Source: Leptoclinus maculatus | Taxonomy: Eukaryota > Chordata > Actinopteri > Perciformes > Stichaeidae | Assembly: GCA_032191485.1 (NCBI GenBank) | Contig: JAVDOI010000003.1 | Span: forward strand, 25,436,458-25,500,457 | Length of the DNA stretch: 64,000 bases | Reading direction: 5' to 3' | In this document: positions 11,301 through 26,200 of the stretch, piece by piece | Position numbering within the stretch: the stretch's first letter is position 1 | How the letters are laid out: every line of letters begins with the position of its first letter | Position numbers and translations under genes: made by a program | Notes under the pieces: generated by a model | Databases searched by the model: none | Told to the model about the DNA's origin: nothing | Seen by the model: only the letters and a program-made list of their open reading frames with translations

Positions 11301-14300
11301 TGAGTTTTGGGGGGTTGCTCGCTGCTATTGGTCTCTGCAGCTATATACACATTTGTTATTTTTATTCCGTCCCTGTTCGTCTAACGGCACAGCTGGCTGC
11401 CATCTAGTAGCAATTGATCACAAAGGATCTGTTCCCAGAATTGTGGATAACCTGCCTCTTTTATACGAGTTTCTTATTTCCAGAGCATCTGGTTCATTAT
11501 TGCATATTTATAACGTAGTCTGCATTAAAGTAATTGATTAGTGCATGCATAATGTGTGTTATCCTGCCTGTGAGCCTACACGACAAGTTATGTAATCTGG
11601 ATGTCTGCTGTCTTTCTGATTGCACAAAAAGACGAGGGGGAAACCAAAAAACAACTCAAGAAGATGAGGAATGCTTAGGATTTTTCCTGCCGTATAATAT
11701 TTGCCTCAGATATCCATCCGGCTCTTATTTTGCCTCTTTGCCACTCAGTCATTCAAAGTGTTCGACGTTGCATCGTGAGCTGGAAAACGACAGCAGACTT
11801 TTTATGATGATGAAAGCACAGAGTCCCACTGTTTCGCCGTATCTTTCATACGAGACCGATGTGCAGCTTTGTCCGATCGACAGCCAGACATCGCTCATTG
11901 ATAAGTAGATTGCATGGCTGCTGCATGCTCGCTCATGCCAAGCTGGAAGCTGTAATGGGACTGAGAGGTGATTGCTCTCTCCAATATGTTCTGTTTTAAT
12001 GATGCGATCTGTATTAATAATGTAATGTGTGTAGCATGCAGGGCTGCCTGTCTGTTAGCCGGGCCTGATTAATTTAGCACTAAGCTTTATTTTAGGAGAG
12101 CGGTATACATTTTCATCATCCCAAATTATATTTGCTTCATTGCTAGTACCCTGTAAGTATTTAAGCATATGACGTACGATGATGAATAGGAAACTACCAC
12201 TACAATACTGTCGGGTGGAGCTATTATTGTTTTAAAAAACAAAAGATGATTTTATTTTAGAAAGGTTTACAAGTCTAGTCTAATAACTTGAATCCTACAA
12301 GTAACCAAGTAACACGTTTTACAGTTCTGAGATCACTACCATGCAGCTATTTCTATGAAGAGCAAAGCATCAAAGGCAAAAATACAATATTTCCTAAAGC
12401 ATCACATACTGTATAGACAGATTTCACATGCTGTATATCTGAGATTCTGCTGATGACCTTTGAAACGTCAGAGCCCTGTTCTTCAGGCTTTACTGGTGGA
12501 TTTGGAGCTCGTCGTGGTTGAACACCGTGTCGTAGTCCTGCTCTTTACTCGTAGAGGCTGGAAGGAGATGCACGTTTCTATGTAAAAACCTGTGGAGCTA
12601 ACATTATCAGAGTACGTTAGCACATCATTAGCACTCCTATGCTACGCTAGCTACTGAAGGTATGCATTTTTAATGATTGTAACAGTGAATAAAGATCTAC
12701 CCGGCTGTACGGGAACAGTGTTGTTCCCTAATTTCATTTTCTTCCGTTTCAATCATCGGGTGATGTGGTGGTTGACTTTTACACTGTGATCTGTAGCTTT
12801 AGTTTCTATCTTCATCTTTTTTAACCTGTTTCTCGCGGCTGACTCAGTTTGACATCCTGGATCCTTCAAACACACACTGTGAACCCTTCTGTCTGCTTCT
12901 CTCTGAAATGGCTTTTTTCATTTTTTCCCAAAATTAGATGATTTTTATTCAGTGACAGGGTGGCTCCATGGTAACATAACTCTGACAGCTTGACGGAGTA
13001 GCAGCGGGGGGGGGCGGGGCAAGGCTTAGCGAGGGGTCAATTTAGAAGAAAAGGCAATCGCTGTCATCATCGCTCCCTTGCTGTTCTCCATTATGTTCTG
13101 ATGTGGCTGCATGTTAGCAAAGATACGATGGGCGGAAAAACAAAGTTCCCCTCTTTGTAGTCAATGAGGGAGAAAATGACGATGGACGTGCTTCATGTTT
13201 CTCATGGTTCAGTTTATTTAACGTGCATTTGGTACAACAAGGAAACTGCAGTTGCTCCTGTAATGGTGCATCTGTATGTACGCACATCTGTAAATACAAT
13301 ACAGTGACAAAGCTCAGGTCAACAAGATCAGTTTGATTACATTTGATAGAAATTCCTCCTCAGGTAGACATTCCGCTATATCTTTACATATCAAATATGT
13401 TTTAACGGCTATATTAATGCTCTCAATATCATATACAGAACCTTTTTAACAGAGCATTCCTGTAATAAGTTGATAACTCTGAAATACTATTCATAACAGC
13501 AGCAGTCATGCATCACCGGTACCTGTACTAGCATCGATTTCTATTGCGAGTGTTCGTATGGATCCAGCACCCTGAAACGCTGTCCTACCCTCCGCTGCAT
13601 TTTCAGACCTTGACATTCATTGAAAATATGGATGCGACAGTCACTCGAGGCTGCATCCAGACTGAGGAGGCTGTCACGATCAAAGGAACTGCATCTTTTA
13701 AATGTAATCCAGAAGCGGAGAGAAAATGGCTCCTCTAAAATAGCAAAAACCAAAAACACTTTTGTGTTCATCTAAATGTGCTGAAGCAGCTTGTTTTGTG
13801 ATATAAAAAGGGACGTTTGTGATTGATTAATTGTGCAATTCAATCATCAAGAATATAGCTTCAACTACTGTCTGACGTACTGTGGTAAAAAGTCAACTTA
13901 AGTCGCACTAAATACAGTCTTAGTTGAATGTTTTGTAGTAGAAGGACATAGTTATTCCTAGGTCACTATAGGGTGAGTGCTTACATGCTACACTTTATCA
14001 GCACAGACACTCAGTTCTACTAACAGGCTCATTGAAGGCCCGACACCGTCCTCCGCTCTCTGTGCTGATGAAACCATCTCCGCTCCATCAGTCTCTCGGC
14101 TTCAAATGCAACACAACGGATCAAAACCCCTCACTGGTCCAGATTTATATGCGAGCACAGTGTTTGCTGCTTAAGAGAACGAGAGGGATCAATGATGAGA
14201 GAGTGTGTGTGTCTTCACAGCAAGGGTAAGTGTGGCTGGAGGGTGAATATAATGACGGGGGTATTCTCTGCAGACACTCAGCCAGCAGCAGAGAGAGAGA

Positions 14301-16672
14301 GAGAGAGAGAGGGAAAGGTCGAGACCGAAAGAGAGGGAGCCGCTTACTCTGACACCAACAGATGGGCTCTGCCGCCATCAAGTCAATATTTACTGTTTCT
14401 TAACAAAAAAAGTGGGCAGCATTAGCTTAGCTGGTTCAGTATAGCGAGCAGCGGAAGCGTCCCGGTTGGTGTGAAAGAGGCTCCGTAGAGTAAAAACAAC
14501 ACTTCAGTGATGATAATTGTCGCTCTGCTCCAGGTGTGTGGCTCTAAAAATACATTGCAACTGAAGAAGAGAGCCATGAGCCACCCCTACGCTCTTTTTG
14601 AGTCTTCTCTGCTTCCATCCTCCCTTCTTTTAAATGCACACACTTTACCCACGGCTCAATCCACTATGGGGATACGTGTGAACGCAATTTGCACTTCCAA
14701 TTAAACTGCCGACCTCTGCTCCAGAATGCAAAGCTTGATTTTGTAACATCCTCTCCAGGATAGCTATTATTACCCCACCAGCCCAGTAATAGAGAGAACA
14801 GGGCTACACAATGCACTGATGAGGATCAGTGAAGTCAGCACTTATCTCGCTGTCAATATCTGAGACCCTTTTTGATCGATCTTCCATCTGTAACTTGGAG
14901 CAGGTTGTGGTTTCCTACAACAAATGTTTCAATAAGCAGAGAGAATCAATTCATTTTATGAAATGAGAGAACTGTTCTCCGATGCATACATAAGCATTTT
15001 CTCAGCGGCATGAAACCAGTAAGCTGTCGAATGCAAAGAACTGCAGCGTTTGTGTGTTTGGGGCAGAATACATTAGGCTAGAGTTAGCCTAAAGCATGCT
15101 GCCGAGCCTGCGACACATGACTCGCTGGTCGGGTCAGATGACTAGATAAACAGCAGGAATGTTGCTTCTTCCTCATTTCTACAGCGCTGCTCTTGTCTGA
15201 CTGGGCAAGGAGAGAGAAGTGTGTGTGTATAGAGTGTATATATGCCAAAAAGAGCATCTTTAATCAGCCCACTACTGTACCAGATAGAAAGCAATTATGT
15301 AACATTTAGCAGCTGAGCTTATAACTTATCCTGCTCAGATACATAGAAATACAGAGCGAGGCATAATTGTCTCCATGTAGTTATTGACTTGTATAATGTA
15401 ATGGCCCAGAGTGGACCACAATGCAGTACTTAATACGGGCCTTATTTATGTATATTTGTGCAAAGACAAAGGGGATTTTAATGCCATTTTTTACAACTCG
15501 TAAAATAAATTTTAAAAAAAAGGCTCCCTGAACGCTGAGTGAGGGAAACACACACATTATAAACACACACAGTATAAAACACAAACAGTTCGCTCACATG
15601 GATTTCCGACCCAGTGCCAGATATTTGTCAAAGGCCCCGAGCCATTTCTCCTCAGACACTTCTCGCATGTCATTTAAACAAACGTCGGGGCTTAGCACAT
15701 GATTCCATTAGAAGGCTATCATAACAAACTGTGGAAGTAATGTAAAGTTTAGACGAGTGTCACAATCAAAGCACATCGTAAGAAGAGTTTGGCAAATGAT
15801 GGGAGACATTTTTTCCCTAAATGACACGACTATTAGAGCACATAAGGGAGAACAGGGAATGATGTGTATATATACTGTATATATTACATATATATACATT
15901 TTGGAGGTTCTGTGAGCATGTATGAATTTCTCGAGTCACAAACTAACATCTGGGAGAGCAGAGAACACTTATTTTTGTTATTTACCAACGTGCCGCTGTT
16001 CCCCCAGCTTTGGACCAGATGCCAAATATCATGTGGGAATTACAGCTCCATCTGTAGTGATCATGTCATGTTTGAGTAAAGTCATAATGGAATGTTTATG
16101 TAACAACTTGAGAGACTTACATTTAAAAGCCACAATGGCTTTAATTAAAGCGATAGATTGTAACACTGCTCAAGTAACACTGATCTAGACCTTGTTTTCG
16201 TGTCACACCAGCACACACATTGTTCTGTGTAATAGCTGTCCGTGTTAGCTGAGGTTGAATGGTTTCCAATCATTGGTAGTAAAGAACACGTCTCCCTGAC
16301 AGCGCTGGACTCCATCACTGCTAAATAATGTAATCCACTAATTAGCCAGACGGTTGTGTGTGAGGGGAAGCAGAGCTCTCCCAGTGTGAGCAGAGAGACC
16401 CAAGCCTGATTTTGTCCTCCTTTAAGAACGGCCTTTCATCCTTCTCCAAGGCAAACAGAGTGAAAGTCACTCTGTGACTCACTAAGTAGAAAAAAAGATT
16501 CTCCCTCTCACCTTTTCTCTCTGCCTGGGTGTTATTCTCTCTGGCTGCCTCTCTCCTCTCTCCTCGGGGAGTTTGCTCCTGACAGCATCACAGAGGGGAA
16601 AAAAATGTGAAAAGTCAAAGTGTATGTGAAATGTTTTTGAGTGTGTTCATCTCTCGCTGTCTCTCTCTCTTT

Positions 16673-16675
<3 letters not shown>

Positions 16676-16707
<32 letters not shown>
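16676..16707. repeat. (TG)n microsatellite
   Basis: A dinucleotide tract follows a CT-rich stretch and ends in GCGCGC. It lies in plcb4 intron 1. Confidence 0.95.
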
Positions 16708-16713
<6 letters not shown>

Positions 16714-18577
16714 CTGAAGGAGATGGTGTTTCAATCCACTCAAGCCAGTGCTGGTCTTTGTTTGTGCTGGTCTTATGGTTGTTTGTTTGTTTTTTTTAAC
16801 GTATCTTTGCATGAAGAATCACATATTTTATTGTGTAATTAAAGATGGTTTAAAAAGGCTCACCTCTTCCCAAGGCACACTTCACATAATAGCAATTATA
16901 CATAAAACACAAGTACCATCATAAGTAAAAAAAACTTCAAGTGAAACCTCTCCAGTCACAATAGTGTTTTGGTGAATTTTGGCTGAAATTGAAATGCAGA
17001 GAATGTCTGGGTCTATAATTAATTTAGGATAAGTTCACACTTCCTTGACTTAGAACGTTTGACACGTAGCTAAATGTTTCATAATGTATATCAGCTGCAG
17101 GTAATGGGAGCAGCTGCAGATTATGCAATGTTTGTACAAAAGTAGTGGCCTGTAGTTCATTTAATTACTTTACACATGCAATGCCAAGTAAACACATTTT
17201 TTTTTATGGAAACCAAGCTGATAACCGTGAGCCCAAGTACAGACACAGAATGTCACTGAACTCTGACGGACAGTACAAATGTAAAGAAAGAAAAGTTTAT
17301 TTTGGTAAATCCGACCTTTTCACTTGTTTTTGCCAAAAGAGAAGCGTGAGAGAAAACAGGAGCGCTTAACTTCCTGGAGTCTCAACAACCTCACAGGGAC
17401 GACGAGACAATTTGTAACACAACACGACGTTTTTACACTTTGTGTACGGATGAAACAAATGAGATGTAATGTGTTAATTAGTGACAAAGCTAAGTTAGGC
17501 TAACGGGCTGCTTCATGTCCAATTTCGTTCATGCAGCTCAATCGTTCTTTAGTGTTCCTGTTTCTCTAGATTTCCCTCTGACAAAAACTTCGAAATGACG
17601 ATAGAGTGAAAAATACCCTCCCTATTTTTAGGCCACAGAATCATCGCTTTCCAATCTGGTGACCTGACTTCGACCCGCCTCAGAAACCCCGCCGCCCCGT
17701 CGGGACACAGCTGCGTGGTAAACAGGAGGGCGGGCCTTCTCCGAGTGCTCGGCGTCGTTTGATGTGTCCCCTTCACAGCGACTCTCAAAAGAGCAATTTA
17801 GAAGAGGCAGACAGCTGACATCGGGGTAATTCTGTCACTACCGTGACAGCAAAGCAGCCAACAGCGAGTCCCTCAGAGAGCTGCATGTCGGGCTACGGGC
17901 CGGGGGCCAATATCCTGAAGGGACATATGCTTTTATCTCTTGATCCAGCCGGTCATTCTCTTCACGTCTAAGCCAGCTTATGAGAGATGTTTTTGGTGAA
18001 TGTCACCCCCCTCCATTCATTGTGGATACTCTTGTATATATGTGTTTATTTTTAGATGGCACATCACAAGTTATGCTCTTGTTTTATAACCATCTTTTTC
18101 CAGAATGTGTGTCGTTGTTTTCTAGATAAAGCTATTTCAGGTAACATGGAGAATGTCACTTCCCCTGCCATGTCCCATCTTGTGATACCTGTGGGAGTGT
18201 GTGTGTGTGTGTGTGTGGTTGGCTGCGTTAACAGTGCTGTCCTTTTAATCAGCACCCCTGTGTGTTTCTCCCGTAGAGCTGTCATTGGTTGAGTGATGAC
18301 GGTAGCGCTGCCGCTGTTTACACCTTTTTAAATCCGGCAGGCAGGGGTGAGATTACCAGCCTCTCACCTGTTGCCCTAATCAAAGGAGTTATGACTGCAC
18401 CGCTGGATGTTACTCAAAATAGCTCCTTCTAAAAATACACACACACACACACACGCAACGAAAGGGTAGAGCGAGGGAGCCTATCGGGTAACAAAGTACA
18501 TCCTTTCTTTGTTTGATATGGTCTGTCCATCACTGAACTATACTGGTAGTGGTGGATGCTGGGAGTGCATCTAAATG

Positions 18578-18921
18578 TTCATTATACTATCGTGTGTAGT
18601 CCGAGAAACATCTCGTTTTGTATCGTCAGGATTTCCTTCCAGTACTTAGACTCAATGATGTATTTATTTGACATCTCTGGTTCTACATTGGTCCACATTT
18701 AACTAAAGATCAGCGCCATGAGATCCTCCCTATTACGGGTGTAGAAGACGGCTCCTCGGGGAAAGTCATATCCTCCAGGAAACAGCTATACAGGAAGTAA
18801 TGTGCAGAGAGCTCGTGTAAATGACCAATGAAACGATGGAAATGACCGAGTGTTAAGTGTCTCCGGGATAACGTCGTTAACGTGCATTGTTCGGATCGCA
18901 GTATTTGATGCACAATGCAGC
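18578..18921 (+). repeat. dispersed duplication, copy A
   Basis: This segment is highly similar to 20381-20728 in the same orientation. Shared blocks include gttcattatactatcgtgtg, gatttccttccagtactta, gaggaaacagctata-like sequence and aagtaatgtgcagagagctc. No coding features are visible; a short MITE-like element or a local duplication is possible. Confidence 0.85.
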
Positions 18922-20088
18922 TGGTTCGGTTTCCAAAATGCCCGTAAAAAGCAACAGAGACCAGACACAAAAGTGAATGATTGTGTGACTAAAACATTCT
19001 TACTTTCAGAAATACTATTGGCACGTATTTGTATCCGTGTTAACCGATCATTGACTGTTAAATGACAAGATTAGCAACGATAACCGACGCACAAACGGAT
19101 TAAATCCATCATTTATCACCAGCTGCAGTGTTTCCAAGTTCACCCGTTCCGGGAGCGTTAGCAGTTACAACGTTGTGTGCAATGTTGTCGCCACATGTGA
19201 ACCGCTGACCCAAAGAACGTCCTCCGATACAACTATTTAGGCTGTGAGGTTGTCAGCTGTCTGTCTCTCAGGCTTTACGTCGTTGATTGTATTAATCTGT
19301 CAAAATATTAGAAGGTTAATGGTTAACATCCCAGATTAAAAATCAAATCCGAGCACATTAATCTTATTTGTTGTGCTACAAAGGCAGAGAATAACAGACC
19401 AGGCGGTAACCTCAGGATCTGAAAAGTGAAGCCAGCCCGTTGCTACTACGCAGAGTGTGAAGGCCTTGGCTGTCTAAGCTGTAGCGATGTACCTGCCTGA
19501 GGGGATCCAGCCAGCACAATCAATGCACGAGCTCCCGAGTTTCTCTTATCAGGAAGCAGCTTATTTTTAAAAATGACATATCTCATATAAATCCCTGTAT
19601 TTGATGTTGTTGTTGTTGTACCACCTATAGATGCTTTTTCTCTGGATCCTACTGTTTCTGTTCTCAGCAGGACATAAATCCTGATCTCTGTGTGTGTGTA
19701 TATTCGACATGGCCTCTCTGTTTTTGGTGCAGAGCGTACCCACTGATCCTCTCCGCTGGCTGAACGGCTCTCGGCCCGCAAGGCCTCTTGACATGTAGAA
19801 TATATTTGATCCACGTAAGCTGTGCCGCTGTGGGACAGGCCCATCCACATGGAGAGGAGAGGGAGACAGATGGGTAGATAGGAGGCCGGAGGGCTCCAAA
19901 GACGGGATGGATGGAGCAGGGTCAATATGGATCGGATCAATGGGACATTACCTTAGCTTCTATCAGTTTCTCATTACTAATCTCTGATTTATTCATGTGT
20001 TTCATTCCCTAATGAAGTAAATCTTCTTTTCTGTGAAAGCCTGTAATCCAAAACTATTTATCAGATATCCTATCTCCTTGAATATATG

Positions 20089-20107
20089 CCCCCCCCCCCC
20101 CCCCCCC
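20089..20107. repeat. poly-C tract
   Basis: A homopolymer of about 19 C bases in plcb4 intron 1. Confidence 0.9.
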
Positions 20108-20380
20108 AGTCCTTGTAGTCCTTGTTTACACATTGATGTGTCTGCTCTGAAGAGGCACGGTTTGTTCAATTTACACCATTGTTAGATAATTACACACTCC
20201 ATCTACTCAAGTCCTCAAACAGAGCCTAATAAGTGCCCTTTGGACCAAGTGTCCAATCTCACAGAGAGACGGAAGTCCTTTAAAAAATAAAAGGTAACTG
20301 AAGCTGTATATATGTTCATATTATTAGATTATTGTGAAAGCTGAATTTGAGATTAACCAAGCAGTTTAATTCATAGCCCT

Positions 20381-20728
20381 GTTCATTATACTATCGTGTG
20401 TAGTCCGAGAAATAATGAAGAACATCTCGTTTGTATCGTCAGGATTTCCTTCCAGTACTTAGACTCAATGATGTATTTATTTAACGTCTTTGGTTCTACA
20501 TTGGTCCACATGAGGTCCTCCCTATTACGGGTGTGCATGTGATTCAGATAGTCATGAAGACGGCTCCTCGGGGAAAGTCATATCCTCCAGGAAACAGCTA
20601 TACAGGAAGTAATGTGCAGAGAGCTCGTGACCAATGAAACGATTGTTAACGAGTGTTAAGTGTCTCCAGGATAACGTCGTTAACGTGCATTGTGCATTGT
20701 GCATCGCAGTATTTGATGCAAAAAACAG
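20381..20728 (+). repeat. dispersed duplication, copy B
   Basis: This is the second copy of the 18578-18921 segment, 1.8 kb downstream. It differs by small insertions, such as aataatgaagaac near 20410, and by a few substitutions. Confidence 0.85.
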
Positions 20729-22176
20729 CTGTTGAACAGCAACTTTCTCTCTCTTAGTGGTTGAAATCCCGCCTCGTCTAAGCTCATCTGCCAAAGTTTA
20801 TCTTGCAAAGTGACTGATGCGGCGATGAGGAGGTGAAGAGAGACACAAGCAGAGTCACAGTCACTGCTAAGTACAGGAAACGTCTTGTCCTCGGTGCGGA
20901 CATAAGGATATAAGATGGCTTGCCAAGTGGAGGATTATCCTCCTTTCCATCTTATAGGCGCTTTGTTCCTGTTTCGCTCCTTCTCTCCGTCTGTCCCTTT
21001 GACCCGGTCTGTATTTTACATTTACGCTCGGAGCTTTTAGGAAGCGCTCCTCGTTCTCGGTGACATTCCTACTCACTCAGGAGCTGCAGATGCGGAGGTG
21101 TTGCTGTTCGTCTAAATATTACCAGCTCACTTCCACCGACGAAGGCAACCTTTCTTAAGGGAAGCAGCTTCCTATCAAAGGTTTATTATTAAGCAGACGC
21201 CAGAGGAATGATTACAATGTATGTCGCGCAGAGACGTGCGTTTGTGTGTCTCCCCTGAAGGCAGAACAAGCATCTGTACTATTACTGTACAAGATGAATA
21301 ATGAAGTCAGTGGATGACTGCAGATTACACTTCACTAATTCATTTTTTCCTTCCCTTTTCTGTCCTTCCTCTCTCTCCTTTTCCTTCTGTGTGTCTCTCT
21401 CTTTAGAGTGGTCCAGTGCTGTCCTCCAGTGTTACCCCCCCCCTGTCTCCCTCTGTTTGTCGCCTGGTAAGTACTCTCACATTCACCTCCCACGTATACA
21501 CAGTTTAGAGGCTTTCACTGTTTTTCAACCCCGTACGTAATCACCGGCTCACTGCCGGCCCATAACTGCAAATTGTCGTCACCTTTTATGAAACGGCATC
21601 GTTTCCTGTAAATGGACACAGAGAGGCATTGTGTGAAGTGTTTTCTCTTGATGGGGCAGAAGAGCCTCTCCCTCAGATTATATTTCATGTCATGAATGTA
21701 ACCCTGGGTTGGGAAGCCTCTCTTACTGATCACAGAGCAGCTTCACGGATCAAGTGATGGTACAAAATAGACACTTTCACATCTTACATTGGCCAAGGAG
21801 ACAACAGTTGCTCTTTCATTACAACCCCAATGCAGGTCAGTTCAAATGACATCTGTTTTGCTGTTTTTGAACAAAACCAAGCGCATCAAATCAAAGGTAA
21901 TGAGAAATGGAGCACGCAGTACACCTGTTGACAACATCCTTCAGTTCTGAATGAAAACTTGTGCAGAATTTGAACACATTGGTGAAAGAAAACCGTCTTC
22001 TGTATCTTCTCGCAAAATGTCGAGACGTGTTATCAATGTTGAAATGAGTGTATATCTTATTATTAATCAGCAAGTGCTCTTTGCACGTACTCAGGAAGGC
22101 AACAACACGAGCCAGCTCTAATGTAACAGTCTCAGCTATCTGTTATCGCCAATTAAAGGGCTTGTTTACTAGAAGC

Positions 22177-22180
<4 letters not shown>

Positions 22181-22207
<27 letters not shown>
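22181..22207. repeat. (GT)n microsatellite
   Basis: A pure GT tract in plcb4 intron 1. It underlies several spurious Cys/Val-rich ORFs. Confidence 0.95.
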
Positions 22208-22215
<8 letters not shown>

Positions 22216-22362
22216 GCCAGGGCTTTTACTGATGGGTGAGGATGGCCTCTGTTTAGACATGTGTGTTCTCTGGCCTGATGGGATGGTTGGGCTGGGTGGG
22301 ATAGTGAGTCCCTCTGTCTCTAAAAATACACACTGGGATCCCATTCAGAGGCTGGTATTTGC

Positions 22363-22364
<2 letters not shown>

Positions 22365-22402
<38 letters not shown>
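22365..22402. repeat. (GT)n microsatellite
   Basis: A pure GT tract in plcb4 intron 1. Confidence 0.95.
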
Positions 22403-22403
<1 letters not shown>

Positions 22404-23207
22404 TTCGTGGCGCTGGAGGCTATTACTGGCCAGCAGGGTTGCTATGGAGACCAGTGGTGTCAGACAGGAGCAACATCTGCGGGGTGTTTTGTCAAGACAG
22501 GTTTTCCTCTTTCTGTCTGCTCGCTCTCCTCCTCTGTCGGCCTTCTAGTCAAAGATGAACAACGTCCAGTCTCTCATCATTGGTGTTTTGGCTGTGTCAC
22601 TCAGCGGGGACTCGGGGACTCTTCACTGGGCTCGCGCCAGTGGAAAGCACAAATTCAGGGGAAGCATTTAACCCCCTGCCCCCGTCCTGCTCCCTCTCCT
22701 CACAGCTCCCGTCTCTATATGGACATGTTCTATTTCCACAGCTCCTTTTCTCCTGGCTGCCTTATCGGCAGCTCAGCGGGGCACAAGTTCTCTTTTCATA
22801 GGTACTTATTTGGGCAACGGGAGAAATCCCATATTTTTGAGCAACCCCTACTCCCCTCCCACTGTCCTCCCCCTGCCCAGTTCCCCTGGTCTCAAACTCT
22901 CAAGCCTCTATTTACCCGTGTCCCCCTCTGACATGGGCACCAGTAAGGCCAATGGGTGGAAGGCTGCATCTTATGGCTGGAATTTCAGATGTGACACATT
23001 TTTTTCTTCCATAATGGAGTTTGTTTGAGTTGCCATTCATGCTAAACCCCCTTTAGGTTCTGTATCAGGTACCCTGTGGGGTCATTGGGCAGGAACCAGC
23101 ACAAACAGTTAACTACAAGTTTACTGAATTCATCTGAGGAGAATGGAATCTTTTTAAAATGAAATTCAGAGGCTTCTCAAAAACTACCCATATGTCAAGC
23201 GGAATAT

Positions 23208-23208
<1 letters not shown>

Positions 23209-23254
<46 letters not shown>
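23209..23254. repeat. (GT)n microsatellite
   Basis: A pure GT tract in plcb4 intron 1. Confidence 0.95.
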
Positions 23255-23255
<1 letters not shown>

Positions 23256-26200
23256 CAGTATTTGTGACCATGTTTGGGCAAACCTGGCCCCGAAAACACC
23301 CTTGACAGAGTGTGTGTAGCTGGGCAAAGCAGACCTTCGACCCCCTAATCTGGTCTAAATGAGACCGTCGCACACAGCGCAGTGCCGCACAGAGTCTGTG
23401 ATGTAACAGTAATTTGGGGATAATTTGGCATTTTCCCTCTGAAGACATCGCTCTGCAAAAGGCCAGTTACCTAACTTCCATGCCCAAATTAACCGGCTTT
23501 TGCAGGTTGCCCTGCACCTACCTCCCATCACCTCCGAGTGAAACATCAATCCATTTATGCCAAGATTAGACTAAGCCTCGAGTTAGACACTCGCTGCCTC
23601 CAGGAATATTACAACACGGGTTTCAAATGGCCTTCTTTGGTATGAACCGTTTCTGTTATGGGACAACTAAGCAGGGAAATGATGCCGTGTAAATATATTA
23701 ATTAAAATCTCAATGCTTGTGTTACTTCCTGAGCAAGAGCTCTGATGAAAGTAGAAGTGAAAGAAGAGGAAGTCCTGTTTTCAGAGATTCATTTAGCAGT
23801 CATCGGTCACAACACCGGCTGCTCTCAGGCTCACTCGTCTCTGTGCTATTTCTCTTCCCTGTCCTACCCACGGTTTGTCCAAACACTTTTTAAAAATCAA
23901 CTGCCTTGTGACGTTAAAGTCTTTCTAATACCAGTGTTCCGGTGGGATGTTTCTATTATTAACCAGACACGGACACCATCTCCTCACCATCACCTCCGTG
24001 AGAGATGTTCTTTTCCATATTCCCTCTGGTGGCTTCAGCTACACATATTCATCACTGTGCAAAGACTGAGGATTTCTAGTTCTATTGTAAACTCCTTTTC
24101 CCCCCCGTACAAAGCCACTGTTATGGAGAGTGCCCCAGTTCTGCATTGATACAGTTTGTTCTCGGCCTAAAATGTTAATGTAACTGTAACTTTGTCTTTC
24201 CCAAATAACTCAAGTTATTCCTTGCTGTTGTTATTCACTCGTTAAACTGTCAAGTAACGGTAGTTGTGATGCAGATACGCTGGCAGGGGGAGGTTTGGAC
24301 CAGAGAGCCCGTGTCCCAGTCGCAGGGTAGGTTAAGTGTGCTGATGCGTCAGCCTGGCCCCTCTACCTCATTACATTCAGGGAACTCCCTGACTAAGTGC
24401 CTTTTTAAACAGACGCACAAACATGCAGTGCTCTAAATACCTCTGATTAAGATGGCTGATAACCCGGGGACAGCCCTTACCCCTCTCTCTCTCCCCTCGT
24501 GTTCCCGCTGAGGGGCCTCAGTATTCCCCCAGTGAGGGTCGCCTCTCTCTCTCTGACATGCACTCCCGCTCACTAACATCCACCGTTTGGCAGAGGCTTC
24601 AGGCCATCATTTATTAGGTGAACGCTCGGTCCATTAGGCCATGTGTTAAATTCTTTGTGTAACTTGATTTGGCAGAGGATGGATGTGGATGACTATATAT
24701 AGGACTCTCTCTCTCAGCATGTGGAGCTCCCAGTATGGCCGTGTTTTGATGTGAACTCATTTACATCTTCATCTGCTCTTCAGGAGGAATGAACCCCGGA
24801 GAGTGACCTGAAGAATGTCCTGTGTGTGAAAGTGAGTGAGATCCTGGGAAAGTCTTATTCTTATTGACGCCCATGCACACACGGTATAGGATGTTTGTGC
24901 TACGTGCCTGCAATGTGCGCTCGTGTTCAGTCGGACAGCAGCTGGACACTGTAGTCGACGTGTGTGTGTGACTGAAACACGGCCGGTTTCCAGTATCCCA
25001 GGCTCAAGTTAATTATGTAACCCGGGACCAAGGAGGACGTGAGTGAGCAGGGTGATCCTCAAAGGCAAAGACGAGGGTGGAAGAGGGTCATCTGGCTGGG
25101 AAAAAGACATTCTTCCCTTCAACAGCATAATACTTCCTCATCCGTAGTCCCAGAGAAACAAATAGTGATAACTGATTTTTGTACATACAACACAAAAAAA
25201 GCGTACGTCAGCCAACTGACTCGTCTCGCCCCATCAATTCTGCACAGACGGAGCAATTCTGCCATCAACGTGAGATCAGAAACGTGCTTCATGACTGGTC
25301 AACCTGAAGAGGGTTCAAAAATAGAACTTTTACACATATTGGAGGAAAGTCAAGCTTTGTTTTCTTGAGAATTAGATTTTACCTGTGTGGAAAAAATGAC
25401 AACTAAATAGGGCCACACTTCAATTTCCGTCTGAGTAGTTATGATGATTATTCATCATTTGTACTGTAAGAACTAGAATAGGGAGGGTGGTAGCGAGCTG
25501 GAATCCATTTAGTTTTAAACACCTCTTACCTTTCATTTCCTCCTAATCTTTCCTTTGTGTAAGGTCGTGGACAGTGTGGGACTTGTTGTTTTTCTCACGT
25601 CTACACCTGGGACCCGCCACACATGCGCTGACACAATCTACCGTTAGCCAATTACCAGCTTCACTGGAGCAGCTGTGTAACTCTAAGTTGTGTGCCTTGC
25701 ACGACGGCATTTCTATGGAAAAATTATCGTCTTTATGAGTCATTGGTCCAAACAAACTGTCATTGTGAAGACGTCTCTCCAAGGTTAGTTCACAATAAAC
25801 AAAAGAATTGTCATCAGTAATAGATTTTGGAGCAATCCACTTGTGTTTCATTGAAGTCTGTAAGGAGCCCGTATGAAGGAAGGCCACTGGTTCTTATTCC
25901 TCTTGTTCCAACAGTGTAGAAGATTAAGATTTGCGATCTTTTCATCCCAACTCCCCTTCTCTAACCTGTAGGCTAAGAATAGTGATGTACATTCCTCACT
26001 CTTTGGGCTGAGATGGTTTTGTGGTCCAACGAAAACAAACTTAAACGCGCATTGGGTTGACAAACGCATGGACGGAAAACGGGCGTGAGAAACAACATGG
26101 AGACGCGTACGCAGCCACGTGAGCACACAGAGTCACTCGCTGCTGGAGGGGCCACAGAAACCTCAGTTGACACTCGACAGTCAGTGGAGCCCAAATGTGG

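Noticed and set aside
12962..12975. Possible third X-box (ggctccatggtaac), and a fourth at 22440
   Set aside because: Only one half-site matches well in each; kept out of the motif list.
19446..19940. Minus-strand 164-residue ORF
   Set aside because: No recognisable domain, no splice context, and it lies in plcb4 intron 1; composition looks random.
22359..22931. Plus-strand 190-residue ORF
   Set aside because: It starts in a GT microsatellite (Cys-Val run) and continues as unstructured intron sequence.
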